From positions 1 to 24,138 of the IMG/VR virus record IMGVR_UViG_3300017727_000157: a stretch of DNA of 24,138 nucleotides; one strand, given 5' to 3'. Numbering within the stretch: position 1 is the first letter of the stretch; each line of letters begins with the position of its first letter. The notes beneath the pieces are model-generated. The model ran no database searches and had not been told where the DNA came from. It was given only the letters and a program-made list of their open reading frames with translations. Below are positions 16,312-23,324 of this stretch, one piece after another. The position numbers and the translations under genes are program-made. Source of the DNA: a virus.

Positions 16312-16319
16312 CAAAGTTA
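16312..16319 (-). promoter_or_regulatory. Bacteroidota-type -7 promoter element (TAACTTTG)
   Basis: Minus-strand TAACTTTG followed by T, 16 bases upstream of the ATG at 16295, in a 50-base A/T-rich gap after the portal gene. It could drive scaffold and capsid expression separately from terminase and portal, whose products are needed in much smaller amounts. Confidence 0.5.
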
Positions 16320-16345
16320 AACAATATTTATATTATTTTTTTAGC

Positions 16346-18781
16346 CTATCTTGGCTCAAACTCTGCCAGATCAAAACCATCTAAACTATCCTCGTTTGAT
16401 TCAAAATTTACAGGAGGTAAATTATTTTTACGCTGCTCTATTAATTTAGATTGCTCTGTCGACTGTTGACTTACTCTTCTGTCTTTTGCCTTTTCTCTAT
16501 CCTGTTCTCTTTGACTTAAATTAGATTGCTCCATACCTTTTAACTGCATTTGAAACTCAAACTCTGTTTGCATCAACTCTCTTTTTAATTGTGCTTCGTT
16601 TTTAAGTTTCTCAATTTCAAAAGCAACATCAGCTTGTCTGTATTGTATTTTAGCTTGTGATTCCATTTGTATCTTTTGCATTTCACCTTGAGACTTAGCT
16701 TGCTGTGCTTGCATTTGCATTTGTGCTTGCATTTGCTGTTCTTGTTGTCTTTGCTGCTGCTCAACTTCCTGTCTTTTCTTACGTTTTAATTTTAAAAGTT
16801 GATTAGCCATTTTAAGATTATTTAACTCCCTAATATCTATAGCGTCTTCTAAGCTAATATCTTTTTGTGACAATGCCATTTGAATGTTTTGCTCTAGCAT
16901 TGCTTTTTGCTCTTCATCAGGTGCCATTTCTATAAATATACCAAAGTCATACAAGTATAAATCTTTTATATCTTCTAATATTTTTAAATTATACTTTCCT
17001 ATTTGCATAGCAAACTCATCTTTAAAATCTGAATACTCTAATATGTCTGCTGTTCTTATTGACAAACACTCCGCAATTGTTCTTGTTATATATAGACTGC
17101 CTTGAAGTACATGCCTAGTTGCTGTATTAGAATTTAAAGCTGCTAATTTTTGAACACCGACTAAAGAGTTAGGATCTGGCGTTGAGCCATCTCTTGCTTC
17201 GTTTAGTCCAGTTACCGCTCTAATCATATCTAAATAATGATTATAATTAGCAATAAGCATTTGCATTTTACTTGCACCGCTATTAGATGTTAATTGAGTA
17301 ATTGGAACTCTAGCATTATTAAACTCGCCATCTTGAGTATAACTTCTACCGACAACACTACCTGTTTGGAAATACAAGCGCAATGCATCTTCTGGATTAT
17401 ATGCGTTTCCTGTTCCTAGATCAACCTCGTTTAAACCATCTGCATCAATAAATACTCCATCAGGCACAACTCTTGATACCACTTGTTGAATTTTTAAATG
17501 TGTCATTTGAATTAAGTCTGCAAAAGGAATCATTCTTCTTACCAAAGACTCTAAAGAACCTTTATACATTCTAGGTGCTGCCGCTACATAATTTGGCATC
17601 GCATACTGATTAGAAGATTTTGGTCTTACCATGTTTTCTGATAGTTTCCATTGCAGAATAATATTAGTTCCCATAACCATAACACCATCATACCATACGT
17701 CGATTCTTTTAGTTACCTTTTCAAACTTTCCTTCGTCCATCATTTCCTGAGGAGGATTAAACTGATCGTCCTTTTCAACTGTCTTGTATGATCCGTCTGC
17801 TAGTTTTTTTCTTTTGTACACAAACGAATGTGTTGTTTTATAATTAAAATACATTAACGTTGCAGTGTCTCTGTAGAACATACTATTTTCGTAAAACTGC
17901 GCAGTATTAAAATAATTATACCATGACTGACTGTACTTAGCAATCTGGTTTAAATCTTCATTTGTTAAATCTGGATCAATCTTAATTAGCTCTGTCATTG
18001 GAACTGTTTTTATTTCTCCCCAATAAAAGCAATCTTTAAAATACGGATCTTCCGTATAACTATAAACAACGTTAGCTGGATCTACATAATCTAGTTTCAC
18101 GCCAGAGCCAGGTAAAAATTGATGTTTAGTAATTCCAATACCTATTGTTGTTAAATCATAATCAACTCTACTTCTAATATCATTGTAATGGTTTTCAGCC
18201 ATTAAGGTATCAATAGCCGTTTCTTGCGCTATTTCAATAGCAGGCTTATATTTCATATTCATGAACAACTCCATTTCATCATCACTTTCTGGTAGTTCGT
18301 CTGGATTCAATGTAAATGCATTAACATTAAAATCTGCTTGTAGTTGCTCAAATAAAGGTTTTGCTAATACCTCACCTTCTACCATTTCTTGAAACTCATT
18401 TCTTTTCTCAGCAGACAACGCATCCTCAGCGTAGGCTTTAACTTTAAAAAGTCTGTCTGACATTCCGTTTACTACGATGTCGACAAACTTTGGTATTATA
18501 GGTACGGGTGACCAATCTAAATTCAGATAACTTAAGTCGCCATCTATTGCTAATTCATTTTTGTATTTTGCTACGGATTGCTCTCCTCTAGCATACAAAC
18601 GTAGTCGCATAAACTCACTCCATTGACTATAAAATCTACATGAGCCGCTGTCTCTTCTAAACCATTCGTATTGTATTGCTTGACCTATTTGTAATCCGTA
18701 CTCTACAGTGTCTTTTGTAGCGTCAGAAACAAATTGATCTGGAAATGCAGCAGCCTGTATATCTATTGTTACTTCTTTCAT
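16346..18781 (-). CDS. Portal protein
   Basis: An 811-aa protein, in the size range of large portals of P22-like and crAss-like phages. It follows the large terminase with an ATGA stop-start overlap, the normal terminase-portal arrangement. Supporting segments include an N-terminal helical region with SQWSEFMRLRLYARGEQ, then LSYLNLDWSPVPIIPKFVDI, VNGMSDRLFKV, SRVDYDLTTIGIGITK, and RAVTGLNEARDGSTPDPNSL followed by a helical stem-like part. Residues about 660-775 form a Gln-rich coiled coil (KRKKRQEVEQQQRQQEQQMQ and onward), a frequent C-terminal extension in large phage portals that may line a barrel in the capsid interior. The portal forms the 12-fold vertex ring that docks terminase and passes DNA. 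Confidence 0.85.
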   Translation of the reverse strand: MKEVTIDIQAAAFPDQFVSDATKDTVEYGLQIGQAIQYEWFRRDSGSCRFYSQWSEFMRLRLYARGEQSVAKYKNELAIDGDLSYLNLDWSPVPIIPKFVDIVVNGMSDRLFKVKAYAEDALSAEKRNEFQEMVEGEVLAKPLFEQLQADFNVNAFTLNPDELPESDDEMELFMNMKYKPAIEIAQETAIDTLMAENHYNDIRSRVDYDLTTIGIGITKHQFLPGSGVKLDYVDPANVVYSYTEDPYFKDCFYWGEIKTVPMTELIKIDPDLTNEDLNQIAKYSQSWYNYFNTAQFYENSMFYRDTATLMYFNYKTTHSFVYKRKKLADGSYKTVEKDDQFNPPQEMMDEGKFEKVTKRIDVWYDGVMVMGTNIILQWKLSENMVRPKSSNQYAMPNYVAAAPRMYKGSLESLVRRMIPFADLIQMTHLKIQQVVSRVVPDGVFIDADGLNEVDLGTGNAYNPEDALRLYFQTGSVVGRSYTQDGEFNNARVPITQLTSNSGASKMQMLIANYNHYLDMIRAVTGLNEARDGSTPDPNSLVGVQKLAALNSNTATRHVLQGSLYITRTIAECLSIRTADILEYSDFKDEFAMQIGKYNLKILEDIKDLYLYDFGIFIEMAPDEEQKAMLEQNIQMALSQKDISLEDAIDIRELNNLKMANQLLKLKRKKRQEVEQQQRQQEQQMQAQMQMQAQQAKSQGEMQKIQMESQAKIQYRQADVAFEIEKLKNEAQLKRELMQTEFEFQMQLKGMEQSNLSQREQDREKAKDRRVSQQSTEQSKLIEQRKNNLPPVNFESNEDSLDGFDLAEFEPR

Positions 18782-21027
18782 TTATTAAGTAATTGACTTA
18801 CTGAGTTCTTGTTATTATATCTCGCAAAGTTAATGCTTATTTTTGATTGTTTTTGAACGGGTGTATACAAGTGTTTTTGATTTGCCATAATTGCTAAACC
18901 AGAACTAATCGCAGCATCAAACTTTGTTCTGTTTGTTATGTCAAATTTAGCCCAGTCTTCTAGTGTTCTTTGAAAATACATACTACCTATATCGTCTTTT
19001 TCTCTATAATCTCCTTCAAAATCTAATCCTACATATTTCTCAATATACGACTCAATAGCTGAGGCGTGAGATTGCTTAACATCTTCAGATGAGTTTGGAA
19101 TACCCCCTAACTCTCTTTCAGTCTTAGATAACTTATTATAAGTTTTATCCGGTCTGTTTAAACAAAAGCCTCGGTATCCTCTATTTTTAAAATGATACAA
19201 TAAACGAGGTTTATTATTTTCACATAATATTGGCATGCCATAAAATATACACGCCATTAAAACTTCTTCAAAAAATATCTCAGCGGTTTGAGGTCTAGCA
19301 ATATATTCTAAAAAGAATTCATTACTAGGTGCATCATCCATATTAAATTTTGTCTGCCCATGTAAAGCTCCGTTAGAACCTTTACCTACTACAACTCCTG
19401 AAATATCATAAGAGTCACAACCAAACGATCCAATATGTTCATTGCCTGGATACATCTTTCCACCCTTCTTAATCACATTGTTTTGAAGAGAAGCTTTAGG
19501 GATGTAAGTTACAAAAAATCTACCTCTTTTATTTGGGCTCCAGATTACCTTAGAATCTTTTATACCATCTTTCCAATGGAACCCACCTTGAGTCATAAAG
19601 TGTCCCATATTTATAGAATCATTATAATCTATTTGCTGGTATATTTTTGTTAAATTAAATAATGATTGTTTGCTTTCATCTCTAAACGCATGTGACTCTG
19701 TTCTAGGAAACTGTCTATAAAATTCATTTAAAGCGTCAGGATCTGAAGTTAATGATTCAACCTCGTTAGTCCAGTAATCTACAGCCCCTTGAGTAATAGG
19801 CTCTTTGTCTATTCCTTTAATAGGTTTGTCTGGATTCTTGAACACAGGCATACCATACATGTCAATAAAACCTTCCATATTCCACTCCATAGGAATAAAC
19901 AGATTATACAAACCGCTTTTTGTTTGTCCGTTAGAGTTTCTGTTTCTGCAATCAGATGACTCAAATAAATCTTTAAAATTTCTACCACCTTTATCTAACG
20001 CATTTGATGTAGATCCCATCATACATTTACCTATGACTTTACTACCTAATCTTAAACATGTTTTGGTTACACGCCAGTTGTTTAATATATTCTCTGGCCT
20101 CTCCCATTTACCACTTTCATCGTGTAACAATAACTGTAACTTCTCACCATCATAACTATTATCAGATGTATTCTTCCAGTCAATTGTTGTGTCTAATCCT
20201 TCAAGCTCCTCTTCACTTACTGTATACATATTCTTTTTAGTAATCTTAGAAGCTGGAACACGATAAGCTAATTCTGTTTTAGGCTTATCCATACCATCTT
20301 GTATAGGTTTAAAAAAGAAAGGATAGTTGTTTGATATTGGCACTATCTTATCTGTAAACATCTTCTTTGCATCCGCACCAGTTTTTGATAGTATACCTAT
20401 TCTAGAATCTTTAGTTATTGTCGCTGTGTTAACACCTTCACACGAGCTCATAAATGAAAACCCAGAACGTCTTATTTTTAAATAACACATACCAAAACTT
20501 CTTTTATCAGCTTTGCATGCCTCCCAGAATATATAGAACAAACGATTTGCTTCTCTAAAGTCTGGATGACCAACGTCAATCTTTGTCCATTGTAAATACA
20601 TATAATGTGTTCCTGTAATATAAGTAGGAACACCGTTATTCATAAACCAAAAACCTTCTTCTCTCCTATCAAACTCTTGTTCGATATAATCCACCCATTT
20701 GTTCTTGAATTGTATCGGAGCTTCATGCCATTGAAATATTGACTGTATTCTTTTTAATTCTTTACTTATTTCATGCGCCTCCCAATACTGATCATCTTTT
20801 TTTTTGGATCTTGAATAAACTTTTGTAGGAGCTTTTGGTAATGCAATATGTAGGCCATTTATTTCTATGACATCACCTATTTGACCTGACTTAGATATAA
20901 CAACAAAATTATATTTTTCGTTATAACCATAAGTCCAAGTTCTTGCTTTATTCTTTGTAGATAAAACATTTTTTGGAACTACTCTAGTTAGTGTAGTGTA
21001 TAAGTTATTTAGATCTTGATTCTGCAA
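18778..21027 (-). CDS. terL: Terminase large subunit (packaging ATPase-nuclease)
   Basis: A 749-aa protein that translocates DNA into the procapsid and cuts concatemers. The ATPase half shows a Walker A-like loop at about 184-195 (KIRRSGFSFMSS, a degenerate form seen in some terminases) and a Walker B at about 298-304 (LQLLLHDES, with D303 and E304). A TTS-type coupling segment (MMGSTSNALDKGG) follows at 336-348. The C-terminal nuclease half has HIGSFGCDSYD (D538, D541) and ILCENN (E603), matching the spaced acidic residues of RNase H-like terminase nucleases. No ATG lies in the first 100 codons or upstream before the in-frame stop at about 21052. TTG at 21027 is the best start, overlapping the 91-aa gene by 23 bases and implying translational coupling. 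It ends in ATGA overlap with portal. Confidence 0.88.
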   Translation of the reverse strand: MQNQDLNNLYTTLTRVVPKNVLSTKNKARTWTYGYNEKYNFVVISKSGQIGDVIEINGLHIALPKAPTKVYSRSKKKDDQYWEAHEISKELKRIQSIFQWHEAPIQFKNKWVDYIEQEFDRREEGFWFMNNGVPTYITGTHYMYLQWTKIDVGHPDFREANRLFYIFWEACKADKRSFGMCYLKIRRSGFSFMSSCEGVNTATITKDSRIGILSKTGADAKKMFTDKIVPISNNYPFFFKPIQDGMDKPKTELAYRVPASKITKKNMYTVSEEELEGLDTTIDWKNTSDNSYDGEKLQLLLHDESGKWERPENILNNWRVTKTCLRLGSKVIGKCMMGSTSNALDKGGRNFKDLFESSDCRNRNSNGQTKSGLYNLFIPMEWNMEGFIDMYGMPVFKNPDKPIKGIDKEPITQGAVDYWTNEVESLTSDPDALNEFYRQFPRTESHAFRDESKQSLFNLTKIYQQIDYNDSINMGHFMTQGGFHWKDGIKDSKVIWSPNKRGRFFVTYIPKASLQNNVIKKGGKMYPGNEHIGSFGCDSYDISGVVVGKGSNGALHGQTKFNMDDAPSNEFFLEYIARPQTAEIFFEEVLMACIFYGMPILCENNKPRLLYHFKNRGYRGFCLNRPDKTYNKLSKTERELGGIPNSSEDVKQSHASAIESYIEKYVGLDFEGDYREKDDIGSMYFQRTLEDWAKFDITNRTKFDAAISSGLAIMANQKHLYTPVQKQSKISINFARYNNKNSVSQLLNK

Positions 21028-21280
21028 ATCCTTTAGGGGTATTATTTTTCTTTATATCACCACCCTCTAATAATTGCTTTTCGTCTTCTATTCTTTTAAG
21101 GATCTCAAAAGCGTCAAAGATAGCAAGCTTTTTAGTAGCAGCAGCATTTTTTAGTCTGTCAGCAGCTAACTCATCATCCTTATCGTATTTAATAATATCT
21201 TCTTTAGCTACCTTTATTAATTGTATAACAGCTTTTTCTCCAGCTTTTATTATTTGTTCTTTAATATCTTTAATATCCAT
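21005..21280 (-). CDS. Small helical protein, candidate small terminase subunit
   Basis: A 91-aa, highly charged, predicted all-helical protein (IKEQIIKAGEKAVIQLIKVA, DELAADRLKNAAATKKLAIF, DAFEILKRIEDEKQLLEG) with a flexible, basic C-terminus. It sits immediately before the large terminase and overlaps it by 23 bases, the usual place of a small terminase subunit, which binds the packaging site and regulates cutting. It is short for that family and I see no clear helix-turn-helix, so the assignment rests on position. The ATG at 21280 directly abuts the TAA of the upstream 187-aa gene. The alternative is a small packaging or morphogenesis accessory. Confidence 0.65.
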   Translation of the reverse strand: MDIKDIKEQIIKAGEKAVIQLIKVAKEDIIKYDKDDELAADRLKNAAATKKLAIFDAFEILKRIEDEKQLLEGGDIKKNNTPKGFAESRSK

Positions 21281-21844
21281 TTACATAATCATAGTTATGT
21301 TATCTGTAAACATTCTATATAGCTTTTCATCTTCTACATAAAACTCATACTCAGACTCAGGAGTAAAAGACACTTCGTCTCCTACCTTTACACCTAAGTT
21401 TTTTAAGTCTTGATTGTTATATTTAACAACACCCATAAGAGGTTCTTCTTTTCCGGTCTTTCCTAAAAAAGATTTTTTTGGCGGAATAGGTTTTATAAAA
21501 CAATACTTAGAATGGCTTTTCCACTCCTCTTTATTATAATACAAAAAAAATTGATCAAAGTCAATAAAGAATAAATCGTCTTTAAAAAAGCTTTTACCAC
21601 TTTTCTCACGCCCGTACATGTCATTGTAATATTTAAAAACATTATGATGTACTAAAAGTATGTCACCTATATTGACATCTCCTGAATAATTTATTGGAGT
21701 TGACACCACTTGCGCATACCTATTAGCCGTTTTATGATCTTCTTTTGATACGCTAATTAAAAAATCTAAGTCTCCTATTTTTTTTACGTTATCATACCTA
21801 GTGCCGTTTACAGGACGTACAATAAATGAAAATGGAGATTGCAT
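21281..21844 (-). CDS. Tandem GroES-like co-chaperonin domain protein
   Basis: This 187-aa protein appears to contain two GroES-like beta-barrel domains. In domain 1 (about 1-105) PFSFIVRPVNG is followed by a mobile-loop-like segment, RYAQVVSTPI, DVNIGDILLVHHNVF and DDLFFIDFDQFFLYY. In domain 2 (about 112-187) YCFIKPIPPKK is followed by a Gly/Lys loop, GVVKYNN, VKVGDEVSFTPES, EKLYRMFTDNITMIM. Both halves repeat the GroES order: RP or KP start, exposed loop, GxVV strand, VKxGDxV, then a final strand of the DIxAII type. Co-chaperonins cap the host GroEL during folding; T4 gp31 does this so that the capsid protein folds. Its place next to terminase and capsid genes suggests the same job. The stop codon of the upstream gene overlaps its ATG by one base (TAATG). 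Inference from motif order, not a search. Confidence 0.65.
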   Translation of the reverse strand: MQSPFSFIVRPVNGTRYDNVKKIGDLDFLISVSKEDHKTANRYAQVVSTPINYSGDVNIGDILLVHHNVFKYYNDMYGREKSGKSFFKDDLFFIDFDQFFLYYNKEEWKSHSKYCFIKPIPPKKSFLGKTGKEEPLMGVVKYNNQDLKNLGVKVGDEVSFTPESEYEFYVEDEKLYRMFTDNITMIM

Positions 21845-22068
21845 TAAAAGTTTATATTATATTCGATAGAAATAGGTAAGGTAGTTTTAAACTCTTTCCA
21901 TATAACAATTTCTTTATTTTTTTCTATCCAAATCTTATATGAACTTGCGCCTGAGTCGTGCTGTATTAAATGAATAATATAAGATCCTCCAAGAACATCC
22001 TGCCCTACTATGTAATGCATAGCTCCAGACTTATAGTCTGCTCCTATTGAAATCTTTCTAATGTCCAT
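21844..22068 (-). CDS. Small conserved-looking phage protein, unknown function
   Basis: A 74-aa protein beginning MDIRKISIGADYKSGAMHY and ending KTTLPISIEYNINF. It is predicted mostly beta with a central GGSYIIHLIQHD strand pair, has no membrane helix and no signal peptide. Aromatic and Lys-rich surface patterns fit a small soluble protein. It is tightly packed: 4 bases after the 172-aa gene and overlapping the GroES-like gene by one base, so it belongs to the same transcript and may be translationally coupled to it. I do not recognise a function. Confidence 0.7.
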   Translation of the reverse strand: MDIRKISIGADYKSGAMHYIVGQDVLGGSYIIHLIQHDSGASSYKIWIEKNKEIVIWKEFKTTLPISIEYNINF

Positions 22069-22072
22069 TTAA

Positions 22073-22591
22073 TTAAAATGTAGAATCTAATTTTAGCTTT
22101 CTGTATGTAATATTTATATATAAAGTTCCATTCCCTGCACTTGGACTAGCCAAACCACCTAATGTTATTCCTGCGTTTTCTGCAATAAATTCAGCAGGTG
22201 AAGGATCGTTTTTATATACTTTTTTACTTGCAGCGTTTAATAAAAGCAGTGGCAATGGTTCTTGAATACCGCCTTGTGTTATATTTAAAGTATTTACAAA
22301 ATTATAAGGAGTTGATCCTGGAATCATTAAGCTTACAATTTGACTAACATCATACACATAACCGTCTCCAGGAGGAGCTAGCAATGTGTATGGTTGTGCT
22401 GCAATTACTTTTAAATAAGTTTCTGGAATAGCTATTGTAACGGACGTAGTATTTAAGCCAAATAAAGTTTGTAAGTTTTCTAACGTACAAGTTTTAGTGT
22501 TTAAATTATTCTCTGCATCTGTTAGCACAAAGTAATCCGGCAGTGTAGGAATTATACTTGAGTACGCTGTGGTATTACTTATTCTAGCCAT
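22073..22591 (-). CDS. Structural-type protein, possibly fibre- or tail-associated
   Basis: A 172-aa beta-rich protein. Residues 18-43 (PDYFVLTDAENNLNTKTCTL, ENLQTLFG) resemble the short N-terminal segment by which many phage fibre and appendage proteins begin, a strand-turn motif with TDxxN followed by TKT. The rest has repeated hydrophobic strands and loops (YTLLAPPGDGYVYDVSQIVS, LNITQGGIQEPLPLLLL, AGITLGGLASPSAGNGTLYI) without charged helices, in keeping with a small trimeric head or tail appendage. No catalytic motif or cysteine pattern is present. It lies 4 bases from the next gene upstream and near the tail-fibre gene. Assignment as virion appendage is tentative. Confidence 0.65.
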   Translation of the reverse strand: MARISNTTAYSSIIPTLPDYFVLTDAENNLNTKTCTLENLQTLFGLNTTSVTIAIPETYLKVIAAQPYTLLAPPGDGYVYDVSQIVSLMIPGSTPYNFVNTLNITQGGIQEPLPLLLLNAASKKVYKNDPSPAEFIAENAGITLGGLASPSAGNGTLYINITYRKLKLDSTF

Positions 22592-22595
22592 TGTT

Positions 22596-22856
22596 TTATT
22601 TTATAGGTTCTGCTTCTACTGCTTGCGGTTTTTTAGTGACAATACCTGTTGCTAAATCAATAACAGCATCTTGCCCATATTTCTCCGCTAATTTTTTCTC
22701 TTCAATACCAAACGCACCTCTTAAGTCTTCTAAAGATTTTAGATTCATTTGCTGTCTTAATACATTATCAGCAATCTCTAATTTAGCTTTAGTAAAGTCT
22801 TGGTTTAGTTCTTGAATTTTTTTTAATTCGTCTTCAGTTAATTTAATTTCACTCAT
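22596..22856 (-). CDS. Small coiled-coil phage protein, unknown function
   Basis: An 86-aa protein with a strongly helical, charged first 65 residues with heptad-like spacing (KLTEDELKKIQELNQDFTKA, NVLRQQMNLKSLEDL, EEKKLAEKYGQDAVIDLA), then a short C-terminal tail with TGIVTKKPQ. It probably forms an oligomeric coiled coil. Related small helical genes are common beside tail-fibre and terminase genes in marine phages, but I cannot name the function. It follows a 50-base gap after the 121-aa gene that contains a tandem 9-bp repeat. Confidence 0.7.
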   Translation of the reverse strand: MSEIKLTEDELKKIQELNQDFTKAKLEIADNVLRQQMNLKSLEDLRGAFGIEEKKLAEKYGQDAVIDLATGIVTKKPQAVEAEPIK

Positions 22857-22888
22857 TTTAATTTATTTTTAATGTTAATTTAATTTAT

Positions 22889-22906
22889 GTAAATATAGTA
22901 AATATA
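22889..22906 (-). repeat. Tandem 9-bp repeat (TATATTTAC x2)
   Basis: On the minus strand TATATTTAC occurs twice in direct tandem, right after the stop of the 121-aa gene and about 32 bases before the ATG at 22856. Each unit resembles the TAnnTTTG promoter element with A in place of G, so it may be a weakened promoter pair or simply A/T-rich spacer. Confidence 0.5.
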
Positions 22907-23272
22907 TTATTCTTCTTCAACCGGCGGAATCGGTGCTGGGTTATCCCATGTAAAGTATAAATCTTCATCTATAGGATGCTTCTCTAAATCTATTTGTTTA
23001 GATAAACTTGCTTCCATGTCAGCTACAGGAAGCCCTGCTTTTAGCCAGCTAATAACTACATTCTCAAATCCTTCGTTATTAGCGTAAGGAACAAAAGGTG
23101 TTGACGGATCATACTTTAAAGAGTAAGTTCCTATTTGACTAGCGGTGTATTGCGACTCTTTGTCGTCTTGAGCGGTATACGTCCAGTGTACTGTGTAGAT
23201 TACGTTTTGATTCCCATCTTCTTCGATACGGGCGTTCATTTGATTTATTGTCCATTTATAAATATTTGCCAT
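22907..23272 (-). CDS. Small conserved phage protein (DUF7936-like pattern), unknown function
   Basis: A 121-aa protein with an N-terminal Trp-containing strand (IYKWTINQMNARIEE), then VIYTVHWTYTAQD, SQIGTYSLKYDP, FVPYANNEGFENVVISWLK, LPVADMEASLSKQIDLEK and a Pro/Glu-rich acidic tail. From memory this order (TVHW, GT..LxYDP, F.PY, VV.WLK, EA.L..QI...K.P) marks a small protein family common near tail genes of marine phages. I recall it as DUF7936 but cannot confirm this. There is no membrane helix. It starts 15 bases after a TATCTTTG promoter-like site and leads a run of closely spaced genes through terminase and portal. Confidence 0.72.
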   Translation of the reverse strand: MANIYKWTINQMNARIEEDGNQNVIYTVHWTYTAQDDKESQYTASQIGTYSLKYDPSTPFVPYANNEGFENVVISWLKAGLPVADMEASLSKQIDLEKHPIDEDLYFTWDNPAPIPPVEEE

Positions 23273-23287
23273 TGTTTAATATTTTTA

Positions 23288-23295
23288 CAAAGATA
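23288..23295 (-). promoter_or_regulatory. Bacteroidota-type -7 promoter element (TATCTTTG)
   Basis: Minus-strand TATCTTTG followed by T, 15 bases upstream of the ATG at 23272, in the 52-base gap between the tail-fibre gene and the 121-aa gene. It would start the transcript carrying the small genes, terminase and portal. No -33 TTTG is evident. Confidence 0.55.
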
Positions 23296-23324
23296 TGAAT
23301 TTTATAATTATGATTTATTGGTTT

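Noticed and set aside
16335-16365. Terminator hairpin (AGCC/GGCT) after the portal gene
   Set aside because: Only a 4-bp stem, followed on the minus strand by A rather than T.
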